Position numbers and translations under genes: made by a program
Assembly (NCBI GenBank): GCA_913058475.1
Contig: CAJXQA010000009.1
Location: 1 to 33,983 of the forward strand
Length of the DNA stretch: 33,983 nucleotides
Source of the DNA: an uncultured Nitrosomonadales bacterium
GTDB lineage: Bacteria; Pseudomonadota; Gammaproteobacteria; Burkholderiales; Methylophilaceae
Reading direction: 5' to 3'
In this document: positions 18,245-27,456 of the stretch, piece after piece
How positions within the stretch are numbered: the stretch's first letter is position 1
How the letters are laid out: the number at the start of each line of letters is the position of its first letter
The notes under the pieces: generated by a model
What the model was told of the DNA's origin: nothing
The model's input: the letters and a program-made list of their open reading frames with translations, nothing else
The model's database searches: none

Positions 18245-20428
18245 ATGAAAAAAATAATTGTAGGTGTATGCACAAATTTATTAATTACCAGCTTAGCGGT
18301 GGCAGAAAATCGTATAGAGAGCATTAATATCACCAAAGAGTATGAGGTGCCATTTTCAGATAATAATCTGGGTGTAGGTGTCACTAGAAATGAAAAGATT
18401 ATGAGTAATGATTCAGGTAAGCTCATCAATAATTTCCTAGGCGGTAATAGTATTAACAATGGCGGTTTTTCAAGTCTACCCATGATCCAAGGCCTATCGG
18501 ATGACCGAATTAAGATTAAAATTGACGGCATGGATTTGATTGCCTCCTGCGCCAATCACATGAACGCACCATTATCCTATTCAGATCCCGTCAACATAAA
18601 AAATATCTCAGTGTTAGCTGGACTTTCAGCGGTTGATCAAGGGGGAGATAATATTGGTGGAGTGATCAAGATCGATACGGTACAGCCGATCTTTGCAGTA
18701 GATGAAAACCCAATTTTTTTTGGAGAAGTGGGTACAAAATATAAATCTAATAATAAAGCGACGAGCGCTAACATTTCACTCAATACATCAGACCAAGATA
18801 CCGCGATAAGTTATTTCGGCTCTTATGTTAAAGCGGATAACTATTATGCGGGAGGTGCTTTTAAGGAGGCGGGTCTTGCAGCACCTGACCGAGGTTATCT
18901 AGATGGAGATGAAGTAGGTTCATCAGCCTATAAAAACCAAAATCATCAATTCTCTATTTCTAAGGCCATTGATAATGAAATCTATCAAGTCATCGCAGCC
19001 TATCATGACAGTCCATATGAAAATTTTAATAACCAAAGAATGGATTCGGTGGGTAACAAAAACTACCAGCTAAATGTAAGTCAGAAAGGCGAATATGCTT
19101 GGGGTAAATTAACCTCTCGTATTTATATTGATGACACCAATCACAAGCATAACTTTGGTCCAGATAAGCAATACACCTACACTAATATGGGAAATACAAG
19201 TCTTGGCATGCCGATGGAGGCAGATGGTTTCACCGCAGGTTTAGCTGTTGACTCTGAGATTTTTATGAATGATCAAGATACCTTAAAAGTGGGTTCAGAA
19301 ATTCAATACTATCAACTCGACGACACTTGGAATTCAAACTCAGGCACGGGCATGATGACGGGTAATAATTTTCTAAATATTAACAATGGTAAGCGCAATC
19401 GATTTGATGTTTATGGCCAGCTCGATAGTCTATGGACAGAAAATTGGATTACCTCTATCGGTGCTCGCTTAGGTATTGTTCAAACTGATGCCGATAATGT
19501 GAATGGCTATAATCAAACGAATGCTATGGGCTCAAATCAATTAGCTGACTCAGATGCCTTCAATGCATCGAAGAGGAAACAGACGGATGAGAATTTTGAT
19601 ATCAGCTTGCTTACCAGATACAACATGGAAGAAGATAGCTCAGTTGAGTTGGGTTATTCGATGAAAACAAGAAGCCCAAATCTTTATCAGCGCTATACAT
19701 GGTCAACATGGACTATGGCAGCGAATATGAATAATCTCTATGGCGATGGGAATGGTTACGTGGGTGATGTTGATCTAAAACCAGAAACAGCACATAAAGT
19801 TGGGTTGGTTCTAAACCACACGGATCCTAACAAAAATTGGCGAATTAAAGTAAACCCTTACTACACCTACATCAGTGATTATATTGATGCCAACGTTATT
19901 GCTGATCGAACCGATGGTTATCGAAACTTAAAATTTGCTAATCAAACAGCTACTATCTATGGATTGGATGTGGGTGCTGATATGCATCTTTTTGAGACTC
20001 TAAACTTTGGTAACTTTAATTTACTGAGTAAATTCAATTATCAAAAGGGTCGCAATACGGATTCAGATACTGATCTTTATAATATGATGCCACCAAACTT
20101 AACCCTAGCAATTAACCAAAATGTCGGCAGCTGGAGTAATAATCTATCAATGATCTTAGTGGATGAGAAGGATGACGTTAACAGCACCAGACAAGAAAGA
20201 GAAACAGCAGGCTTTACTAAGTTTGATTTAGTCAGCTCTTACCAATGGAAATCAGTTTCCATTATTGGTGAGGTAGAAAATATCTTAGATAAGAGTTATG
20301 CCGACCCACTGGGTGGTGAATACTTGGGTCAAGGCGCCACTATGTCAACAGGTATCAACAGAGCTAACGGCACCCAAGTCTATGCGATGGGACGCTCCTT
20401 TAACGTTGCGCTAACTTATTCTTTTTAA
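18245..20428 (+). CDS. OprC/NosA-type TonB-dependent copper receptor
   Basis: A 727-residue outer-membrane receptor. The signal peptide ends at about residue 20 (AVA/EN), the plug domain spans about 35-150, and the barrel closes with SFNVALTYSF. In the plug, DGMDLIASCANHMNAPLSY (95-113) holds Cys102 and Met106, a CxxxM motif. In Pseudomonas OprC such a motif binds copper together with an HxM pair. Other methionine-rich loops occur (GTGMMTGN, GNTSLGMPMEADG), fitting soft-metal binding. I see no obvious HxM pair, so the second half of the OprC site is unconfirmed. It follows the DUF2946 gene and precedes an MHS transporter by 43 bases. No Fur-like box is seen upstream. Confidence 0.85.
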   Translation: MKKIIVGVCTNLLITSLAVAENRIESINITKEYEVPFSDNNLGVGVTRNEKIMSNDSGKLINNFLGGNSINNGGFSSLPMIQGLSDDRIKIKIDGMDLIASCANHMNAPLSYSDPVNIKNISVLAGLSAVDQGGDNIGGVIKIDTVQPIFAVDENPIFFGEVGTKYKSNNKATSANISLNTSDQDTAISYFGSYVKADNYYAGGAFKEAGLAAPDRGYLDGDEVGSSAYKNQNHQFSISKAIDNEIYQVIAAYHDSPYENFNNQRMDSVGNKNYQLNVSQKGEYAWGKLTSRIYIDDTNHKHNFGPDKQYTYTNMGNTSLGMPMEADGFTAGLAVDSEIFMNDQDTLKVGSEIQYYQLDDTWNSNSGTGMMTGNNFLNINNGKRNRFDVYGQLDSLWTENWITSIGARLGIVQTDADNVNGYNQTNAMGSNQLADSDAFNASKRKQTDENFDISLLTRYNMEEDSSVELGYSMKTRSPNLYQRYTWSTWTMAANMNNLYGDGNGYVGDVDLKPETAHKVGLVLNHTDPNKNWRIKVNPYYTYISDYIDANVIADRTDGYRNLKFANQTATIYGLDVGADMHLFETLNFGNFNLLSKFNYQKGRNTDSDTDLYNMMPPNLTLAINQNVGSWSNNLSMILVDEKDDVNSTRQERETAGFTKFDLVSSYQWKSVSIIGEVENILDKSYADPLGGEYLGQGATMSTGINRANGTQVYAMGRSFNVALTYSF

Positions 20429-20458
20429 AAAAAAATTAAGAGAGTTAAATTGGTAGAC

Positions 20459-20464
20459 TATAAT
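20459..20464 (+). promoter_or_regulatory. Candidate -10 element just upstream of the MHS transporter gene
   Basis: Perfect TATAAT ending 7 bases before the ATG. If used, transcription would begin at or next to the start codon, giving a leaderless mRNA. No matching -35 hexamer is evident, so it may be chance. Confidence 0.25.
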
Positions 20465-20471
20465 AACTTTA

Positions 20472-21704
20472 ATGGCTTCAACCAATAAAAAATCTATTGC
20501 CTCAGCACTGATTGGAAATATTCTAGAGTGGTATGATTTTGCTATTTATGGCTATTTTGCATCAGCCATCGGTCTAGCATTCTTTCCAAAATCCGATCCC
20601 ACCGCACAATTATTAATGGCCTTTAGCATCTTCGCCGTTGGCTATCTTATGCGCCCTATCGGGGCTATCATTTTTGGCCATGTGGGAGATAAGTATGGGA
20701 AAAAAGTTGCCCTTAATTTGTCGGTCGCAGCTATGGCAATCCCGACTTTTTTTGTTAGCATTTTGCCTGACTATAATGCCTGGGGTGTTTGGGCAGCTTA
20801 CACACTCGTATTATTAAGAATGATTCAAGGTTTGTCTGTCGGTGGTGAATTTACTACTTCTATAATTTATTTAGTCTCACATGCACCAAAAAATAAGCAG
20901 TCGCTCATGGGAGCAACGATTACCTGTGGTGCTATCGGTGGCATTTTGCTGGGTTCTTTTACGGGTGATTTAATGAATCATCTGATGTCGGAAGAAACAA
21001 TTAATGCATGGGGTTGGCGTGTGCCTTTTTTATTCGGGCTTGTGATTGGAATCGTCGGTCTATTTTTAAGACGTCACTTAGTTGATGAGGTACCCGCTCC
21101 AACATTAAAACCTCCAGTAGTTGTTGTTTTTCAACAGCACCTACCTCTATTATTTAATATCAGTGGACTAGTCTTTCTCAACGCAGTCGGTTTTTATTTA
21201 ATCTTTGTCTACCTAGTCACCTGGTTTGAGGTGGCAGAAAAATTCACACCTTCACTTGCTTTAAATATCAATTCTATCTCTATGGTCATCCTGATTGGTG
21301 TTGTGCTTTTGTCGGGTTACTTTACAGACAAGGTTGGGAAAAAATTAATGTTGAAGATAACTTCCATACTTATGCTTTTATTTGTCGTGCCTTTGTTCTA
21401 TCTTATGAATCATCACGATGTGAATTTAGCTTTTCTTGGGCAGTTAGGACTTACGATTATCTTAGGATCCTACCTTGCACCGCTCAATGCTTTTATGGTC
21501 TTATCAATCCCAGAAGCCGTTCGCTGCACAACCATTGGGCTTGGTTATAATTTAACATTAGGTGTTGCAGGAGGCCTTACACCTTTGGCAGCGACCTGGA
21601 TTTTTGAAAAGACAGGAAACCCTATCAGCCCATCTTATTTAATTGCAATAGCCGCTATGATTACCATTTTTGCTTTGTATAAAAATAAATCAAATATAGA
21701 TTAA
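20472..21704 (+). CDS. MHS-family major facilitator transporter
   Basis: A 410-residue inner-membrane protein with about 12 hydrophobic segments. GNILEWYDFAIYGYFA (15-30) is the hallmark of the metabolite:H+ symporter (MHS) subfamily, and GHVGDKYGKK (69-78) is the conserved loop 2-3 motif. RMIQGLSVGGE near 117-127 is also typical. Relatives carry dicarboxylates, proline/betaine or similar small molecules by proton symport; the substrate here cannot be read. It is at the short end of the family. It follows the copper-type receptor on the same strand, so a role in the same uptake path is possible. No ribosome-binding site precedes the ATG; a perfect TATAAT lies 7 bases before it. Confidence 0.85.
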   Translation: MASTNKKSIASALIGNILEWYDFAIYGYFASAIGLAFFPKSDPTAQLLMAFSIFAVGYLMRPIGAIIFGHVGDKYGKKVALNLSVAAMAIPTFFVSILPDYNAWGVWAAYTLVLLRMIQGLSVGGEFTTSIIYLVSHAPKNKQSLMGATITCGAIGGILLGSFTGDLMNHLMSEETINAWGWRVPFLFGLVIGIVGLFLRRHLVDEVPAPTLKPPVVVVFQQHLPLLFNISGLVFLNAVGFYLIFVYLVTWFEVAEKFTPSLALNINSISMVILIGVVLLSGYFTDKVGKKLMLKITSILMLLFVVPLFYLMNHHDVNLAFLGQLGLTIILGSYLAPLNAFMVLSIPEAVRCTTIGLGYNLTLGVAGGLTPLAATWIFEKTGNPISPSYLIAIAAMITIFALYKNKSNID

Positions 21705-21709
21705 GAAAA

Positions 21710-22855
21710 CTATTTTTTTCGATTACTTCCTGCGACCATTTTAATCTCAAATAAACGGCAATCTAGCGCGCCATTATATAGTGGTGTTTTTTTAGAAGGT
21801 GATAAGCGCATCAATTTTGGTAATCGAAAATCACTGGTTAAAAAATAAGTTCGCCAACCTGAGAATTTATTTTTAAGACAACTTGCCCATAACGGATAAG
21901 CTTCTGCTAGCTCTTCATCCTCCCCTATTCGAATGCCATAGGGTGGATTGGTAATCATCACGCCCTCATTAAATGGGGGGGTAATCTCAGTTATTTTTTT
22001 ACAGACTAATTGAACGGCATCTTCTAAACCTGCTTCAACTAAATTTCTTTTAGCCACACGGATAGCTCGAAGGTCTTTATCCGAACCATAAATACGTGAA
22101 AAAGTGAGTGGTTTTTTATCTGATTCGTAGGCTGACTTAATTTGCTTTAGAAGTTTTGAATCAAGATTATTCCAATTTTCAAATCCAAATTGTCTTCTCA
22201 ATCCTGGCATTTGATTGAGTGCCATCATGGAAGCTTCAATTAAAAATGTACCACTCCCACACATGGGATCAAGCATCGCTTGGCCAGGCTCCCAACCGCT
22301 CAGCAAAATAATACCCGCAGCTAAATTTTCCTTGATCGGTGCTTCCACACTCGATTTTCTAAAACCTCTTTGATAGAGCGGGTCACCTGATGTATCTAAA
22401 TAAATAAAGTACTCATTTTTTTCTAAATAGAGGTGGATACGAATATCAGGATTTCTAATGTCCACATCGGGTCGCTTATTCATTTTTTTTCTAAAGCTAT
22501 CGCAAACCGCATCCTTAATTCTGAGCGTCATAAAATCCAAACTTTTTAAAGGACACTTCACACCCGTGGTACTGACCTTAATGGAATTTGAAAGATCGAA
22601 ATAATCAAACCAATTAATTTCTAATGCTGCTTGATAAAGATCATCCTCAGTTTCATAAGTCCCTTTCTTAATTCTCATCATCACTCGAGTGGCCACTCGG
22701 CTGGTGATATTCGTCCGGTACATCTGCTCTATTGAGCATGAGAACTCAACGCCTCCATCCACTTGATTGGGTGACTCGATTTTGAGAGCCTCTAATTCCT
22801 TAACTAATAAAGCCTCAAGTCCTCGTGGGCAGGATGCAAAATAATTTGATTTCAA
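21710..22855 (-). CDS. THUMP-domain 23S rRNA guanine-N2 methyltransferase (RlmL N-terminal type)
   Basis: A 381-residue RNA methyltransferase. The N-terminal ferredoxin-like and THUMP part (about 1-155) starts NYFASCPRGLEALLVKEL, as in RlmL. The Rossmann-fold catalytic part carries DPMCGSGTFLIEA for S-adenosylmethionine binding and TNPPYG, the NPPY motif of N2-guanine methylation. E. coli RlmKL is a fusion of about 700 residues with a second methyltransferase domain; here only the RlmL half exists, as in many other bacteria. The likely product is m2G2445 in 23S rRNA. It converges on the MHS gene with 5 bases between stops and lies 15 bases after the spermidine-synthase-like gene. Confidence 0.88.
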   Translation of the reverse strand: MKSNYFASCPRGLEALLVKELEALKIESPNQVDGGVEFSCSIEQMYRTNITSRVATRVMMRIKKGTYETEDDLYQAALEINWFDYFDLSNSIKVSTTGVKCPLKSLDFMTLRIKDAVCDSFRKKMNKRPDVDIRNPDIRIHLYLEKNEYFIYLDTSGDPLYQRGFRKSSVEAPIKENLAAGIILLSGWEPGQAMLDPMCGSGTFLIEASMMALNQMPGLRRQFGFENWNNLDSKLLKQIKSAYESDKKPLTFSRIYGSDKDLRAIRVAKRNLVEAGLEDAVQLVCKKITEITPPFNEGVMITNPPYGIRIGEDEELAEAYPLWASCLKNKFSGWRTYFLTSDFRLPKLMRLSPSKKTPLYNGALDCRLFEIKMVAGSNRKK

Positions 22856-22870
22856 GATGGGTTCCTAATA

Positions 22871-23686
22871 TTAAAGAAAAAGATGATTCGTTTTATTATT
22901 TTGGTTTTTTAAAATTTTGTTGAAATATACCATCAAATCGAAGTCAATTTGTTTTTCCATGGTTAATATTTTTCTTTTCAAATTATCAATTCGGGATTCA
23001 CTGGGTTGAGAATTAAATGCAAATACAATAATATTTCCCGAAGTAGTGGATTTTAGATGAAGTACACGGTCATCAAAGGTCAACTTTATTCGATCAATGT
23101 AAGCTTTTGTTCTCGGATCTGATCCCCATAAGTTAATCATAAAAATACCCTTTTCAGTGAGTCTGGCCCTACAACTTTCAAAATAGGGAATTTCACAAAA
23201 AACTTCGGGTAAGCCATACTCCTCAAAAGCATCCGAGAGTATGAGGTCATATTCATCTTCCGAATTTTTAATATAATCAATGCCATCATCTTGAATAATT
23301 TTAAAACGCTTCGAAGCTTTAGGTATTTTAAAAAATTGCTTCGCCACATTGATGGCACTTGGATTAATTTCTATGGTGAGGCAATTAGCCTTGCTAAACC
23401 ATTTATAAAAAAATTTTTGGATTGCCGCACCACCCAGCCCAACAAATAATAGGTCTTTCGGCTTATCTAAGAAAATAGCAGCTAAGGCCATAATTTGCGT
23501 ATATCCTAATTCTAGATGGTAAGGATCACTTATTCTCATTGAGCTTTGGATCGTAGGTGAACCAATATGCATCGATCTCACATCGTTCGACTCACTCATA
23601 TCCACCGTCATTTCATCAAAACTACCTTCGCGTTGTGGTTTTTTTTCACTTACCAAGCCGATCATTTTCTTTATCTTATTGATCAT
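22871..23686 (-). CDS. Spermidine-synthase-like methyltransferase-fold protein
   Basis: A 271-residue soluble protein of the spermine/spermidine synthase superfamily. The N-terminal part has VRSMHIGSPTIQSSMRISDP and YHLELGYTQIMALAAIFL. The Rossmann fold has LLFVGLGGAAIQKFF, the acidic strand CLTIEINPSAI, the QDDGIDYI adenine-side loop and DLILSDAF. Proteins of this type are often annotated as spermidine synthases without proof; the decisive putrescine-binding residues cannot be confirmed here, so I give no symbol. Its ATG overlaps the hrpA stop in an ATGA (23683-23686), so the two are translationally coupled. Confidence 0.75.
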   Translation of the reverse strand: MINKIKKMIGLVSEKKPQREGSFDEMTVDMSESNDVRSMHIGSPTIQSSMRISDPYHLELGYTQIMALAAIFLDKPKDLLFVGLGGAAIQKFFYKWFSKANCLTIEINPSAINVAKQFFKIPKASKRFKIIQDDGIDYIKNSEDEYDLILSDAFEEYGLPEVFCEIPYFESCRARLTEKGIFMINLWGSDPRTKAYIDRIKLTFDDRVLHLKSTTSGNIIVFAFNSQPSESRIDNLKRKILTMEKQIDFDLMVYFNKILKNQNNKTNHLFL

Positions 23687-26600
23687 TTCAACATTATCTC
23701 ATGCCATTGCTTCTCAACTCTTTTTTGTGAGATGGGGTATAACGTTTTTAATTCTTGTGCGAATAATGAGACCCTTAATTCTTGCAATGCGTATTGAAAA
23801 TCCACATACATATCTGGTACTTCCTCATCATTTTCAACAAAATCAATGACCCTCTCAATCCATTTGTCTTGTAAACGTTTGAGACCTTTAAGTGATTCGG
23901 CATCCTTTTCTTGTCGTTGTGTATATTTTTCAATGCGTATCCTTAATGCTGCTAAGTATCTTGGGAAATGTTTTATCTGATCATAAATAAATAAGGGCGG
24001 CTCATAAGCGGGCAATAAAAGTTCTAACTGCTCGTCGATATCATCGCTTACCATTGGAGGTAAGTGTTTTTGTTTTTTTAAGGCAAGCGTGATGGCATGG
24101 TAACTCTCAGCAATTGAGGTCAGAGAATTTGAAAGCTCGATAATCACCTCCCCGATTCTTCTCTTAGCAAAGGTGACCATTTTTTCAAAGTTACTTTTTG
24201 TCCTCGGCACGGGTTCACCCCAGTTCATTGATTCGTTCAAAACCATCTCAATAAAATTTTCCTTTAAGGCATCCGTTTCAATATAAGTTTTAAGTGATAG
24301 CCCATAACGATCAAATTGTGGAGGTGTTTTTTTTAATATTTTAATGCGGTCTTTTAATTGCAATGTGAGCAGCATCCTAACACCCAAATGATGCAAGGAC
24401 TTTGCCTCACTCTCATTATCTAACACCTTGAGGTCAACATCAGTTTCATTAGCAATAAGTGCTGGGTATCCTACAATTTCCTCCCCCTGTCTTTCGGCAC
24501 TAACCTTTTCAGGGATATCATGCTCTGGCCAAAAAGTTAGGCTATCTTTTTCAATATCAAAGGCCACCTCCTCAATAACCTCTGTCACCCTTTCCTTATG
24601 TTCGGTTTGCAATTCAGATAATTCTTTTGAGGAATCAATTTCAACCCCCTCATCATCTGTGATCATAAAATTAACCTTAAGGTGCATGGGTAAATTTTTA
24701 ACCAAAGCTGGATCGACCCTCAGCGTTGACTTGGTTTTCTCTCTGATGAATTGAGTAAGCTCTTGGTTAAAATTTTTCGTTGTGTCAGCCTGTACTAAAA
24801 ATTCTGTGATCGTTTTTGGTAAAGGAGTAAGTTGGGTTCTGACCGGCTTGGGAAGTAATTTAAACACGTTAAGCACCTTCTCTCTAATCATCCCTGGCAC
24901 TAGCCAATCAAATGATTCTTGCTTAACCTGACTCAACCCGTGATAAGGAAAACTTACGGTCAAACCATCCATGGGATGGTTTGGCTCGAAGTGGTAGCTT
25001 AAATTTATATCGATATGATTTCGTTTTACTTGATCTGGGAACTGAACATCATCAATCTGATCAGCATTCTTCTGCATCAAATAGTCTTTGGTAAGGAATA
25101 AAAATTCAGGCTCATCCTTCTCAATGCCCTTTCGCCAAAATTCAAAACCTGCCCCATTCATAATTTCGTTTGAGATTTTACTGTCATAAAAATCAAATAG
25201 GATGTCATCGTTAATTAAAATATCTTGCCTTCGAGACTTATGTTCAAGCTGCTTAATTTCATTAATTAGCTTTTGATTATGCGTCCAAAAAGGGGCCGGT
25301 GATTCATACTGATTTTCGACAAGGCCTTGTCTTATAAAAATATTTCTCGACTCCTCTATATTGATCGAACCATAATGAATCGTTTTGTTGGCATTAATGA
25401 CTAGACCATAAAGTAAAGTTTTTTGGCTGGCATCCACCCGGCTCAACTTTGGGCTCCATCGAGGGTTGCTGTATTCATACTCCACCAGATGCTTGGATAA
25501 CCTTTCAATCCAATCTACCTCAATTTTTGCAATGCATTGGGCATAGAGCTTACCCGTATCAATAATCTCAGCGGCCATCACCCATTTATAATTTTTCTTT
25601 CTAAACAAGGTTGGCCCAATTAAAAATTTAATTCCCCTCGTACCCGCGTATTCGTTGCTATCAATAATTTTGGTACCGATATTTCCCAATAAGCCTGTTA
25701 AGAGTGATATATGAATTCTTTCATAAGTGACTTCTTTTTTACTGACCTTAAAATCAAGCTCCTTTGTCATCTCGGTCAGCTGTTTATAAAGCTCTTGCCA
25801 CTCCCTAATCCTTGTATAGGAAACAAAATATTGCTGGCAAAAAGTTCTCAAACCTTTCCCGCTCTTAATGCTTATTTTCTCATCTAATAATTTCCATAGC
25901 TTAATGAAGCTCATGAACCCCGAATCGGGGTCATGAAATAAAAGGTGGGCTTGATCTGCCTTTTGTGCTTTTTCTAAAGGCCGCTCTCTGGGATCTGAAA
26001 TACTAAGCGCACTGATGATGATTAAAATTTCATTCAGGCAGGCTTGTTTGTTTGATTCAATTAAGATTCTGCCCAAAGAAGGATCAAGGGGGAGCTTGGC
26101 TAATTGATGGCCCATTGGTAAGATTTTAAAATCTTTATCAACCGCATCGATTTCGAAAAGTAATTGGTAACCATCCTGAATAAATTTATTGATAGGGGGT
26201 TGAAGGAAAGGAAACTGTTGCACAGGCCCTAAATCAAGTGAAGCCATTTTTAAAATTACAGAAGCGAGTGAGGTCCTCATAATTTCTGGATCTGTAAAGA
26301 TGGGTCTTATATCAAAATCTTCCTCATCATAAAGCCTAATACAAACACCCGGAGCTATTCGACCACAACGCCCTGATCTTTGATTGGCTGAAGCTTGAGA
26401 AATTTTTTCAATGAGTAGCTGCTCTATTTTTAGTCTTGGGTTATAGCGAACAATTCTGGCAAGACCCACATCAATGACATATTTAATGCCAGGGACGGTG
26501 AGTGAAGTTTCTGCAATATTGGTCGTTAAAATAATTCTTCTCGATGTCCCCTGTTTGAATATTTTTTGCTGTTCCTTGACGGGCAGCCTCGAAAAAAGTG

Positions 26601-27360
26601 GCAAAATTTCAAATTTATTTTTGAGCTGGTCGGTTAAGAATTTTTTGATGTCATGGATGTCTCTCTCACCCGGTAAAAAAATTAAGATATCCCCTTTATT
26701 GTCAGCAGGAAGATCATTGATGCTAGACAACACAGCATCCTCAATATTTTCAACTACATCTTGGCTGAGTTGCTTCAATGGCCTGTAAATAATATCAACT
26801 GGAAATGTTCGACCCGAAACCTGAATGATGGGTGCTTGATTAAAATGGGCTGAAAATTTATCGACGTCAATTGTCGCACTTGTGATAATAATTTTTAGAT
26901 CAAGTCTCTTGGGTAATAAATTTTTAATATATCCCAATAAAAAATCGATATTGAGACTACGCTCATGCGCCTCGTCAATAATGATCGTATCGTATTGTAA
27001 AAGCTTTGGGTCTTTTTGAGTTTCAGCCAGTAAGATGCCATCGGTCATCACCTTAATCGATGTCCCTTTAGACGTTTTATCCGAAAATCTAACTTTAAAA
27101 CCCACCTGTGCACCAAGGTCAACGTCCAATTCGCTTGCAATCCTTGTCGCCACTGATCTGGCTGCAATCCTTCTTGGCTGAGTGTGGCCAATGAATTTAT
27201 TCTGTCCTCTCCCCATTGAAAGACAGATTTTAGGGAGTTGGGTTGTTTTTCCAGAGCCCGTCTCTCCACATAGAATGGTGACCTGATTACTCGCTATAAT
27301 TTTTTTTATTTTTTCGACCTGTTGACTGACGGGTAGCCTAGCTGGGTAATGTATATTCAC
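23683..27360 (-). CDS. hrpA: ATP-dependent RNA helicase HrpA
   Basis: A 1225-residue DEAH-box helicase; E. coli HrpA (about 1300) is implicated in rescue of stalled or colliding ribosomes. Visible motifs: Walker A GETGSGKTT (32-40), QPRR, DEAH (129-132), SATID, TNIAETSLTVPG and QRSGRCGR. The helicase-associated, OB-like and long C-terminal HrpA-specific regions follow. Start is a GTG (27358-27360) directly after an in-frame TAA, with AGAGG about 12 bases upstream, so no longer N-terminus is possible in this frame. It therefore lacks the N-terminal extension of about 75 residues present in E. coli HrpA. The spermidine-synthase-like gene overlaps its stop. Confidence 0.95.
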   Translation of the reverse strand: MNIHYPARLPVSQQVEKIKKIIASNQVTILCGETGSGKTTQLPKICLSMGRGQNKFIGHTQPRRIAARSVATRIASELDVDLGAQVGFKVRFSDKTSKGTSIKVMTDGILLAETQKDPKLLQYDTIIIDEAHERSLNIDFLLGYIKNLLPKRLDLKIIITSATIDVDKFSAHFNQAPIIQVSGRTFPVDIIYRPLKQLSQDVVENIEDAVLSSINDLPADNKGDILIFLPGERDIHDIKKFLTDQLKNKFEILPLFSRLPVKEQQKIFKQGTSRRIILTTNIAETSLTVPGIKYVIDVGLARIVRYNPRLKIEQLLIEKISQASANQRSGRCGRIAPGVCIRLYDEEDFDIRPIFTDPEIMRTSLASVILKMASLDLGPVQQFPFLQPPINKFIQDGYQLLFEIDAVDKDFKILPMGHQLAKLPLDPSLGRILIESNKQACLNEILIIISALSISDPRERPLEKAQKADQAHLLFHDPDSGFMSFIKLWKLLDEKISIKSGKGLRTFCQQYFVSYTRIREWQELYKQLTEMTKELDFKVSKKEVTYERIHISLLTGLLGNIGTKIIDSNEYAGTRGIKFLIGPTLFRKKNYKWVMAAEIIDTGKLYAQCIAKIEVDWIERLSKHLVEYEYSNPRWSPKLSRVDASQKTLLYGLVINANKTIHYGSINIEESRNIFIRQGLVENQYESPAPFWTHNQKLINEIKQLEHKSRRQDILINDDILFDFYDSKISNEIMNGAGFEFWRKGIEKDEPEFLFLTKDYLMQKNADQIDDVQFPDQVKRNHIDINLSYHFEPNHPMDGLTVSFPYHGLSQVKQESFDWLVPGMIREKVLNVFKLLPKPVRTQLTPLPKTITEFLVQADTTKNFNQELTQFIREKTKSTLRVDPALVKNLPMHLKVNFMITDDEGVEIDSSKELSELQTEHKERVTEVIEEVAFDIEKDSLTFWPEHDIPEKVSAERQGEEIVGYPALIANETDVDLKVLDNESEAKSLHHLGVRMLLTLQLKDRIKILKKTPPQFDRYGLSLKTYIETDALKENFIEMVLNESMNWGEPVPRTKSNFEKMVTFAKRRIGEVIIELSNSLTSIAESYHAITLALKKQKHLPPMVSDDIDEQLELLLPAYEPPLFIYDQIKHFPRYLAALRIRIEKYTQRQEKDAESLKGLKRLQDKWIERVIDFVENDEEVPDMYVDFQYALQELRVSLFAQELKTLYPISQKRVEKQWHEIMLK

Positions 27361-27456
27361 TTACTCAAAAAACCTCTGGTTGATTTTTAGGTAACAACTT
27401 AACTGTTATTTTATATTTGAGAATTTGATGATCCATAGTCATATTAAAGAAGAAAT

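Noticed and set aside
27392..27408. TAACA...TGTTA hairpin between the methyltransferase gene and hrpA as a terminator
   Set aside because: Short, AT-rich stem without a T-run on the minus strand.
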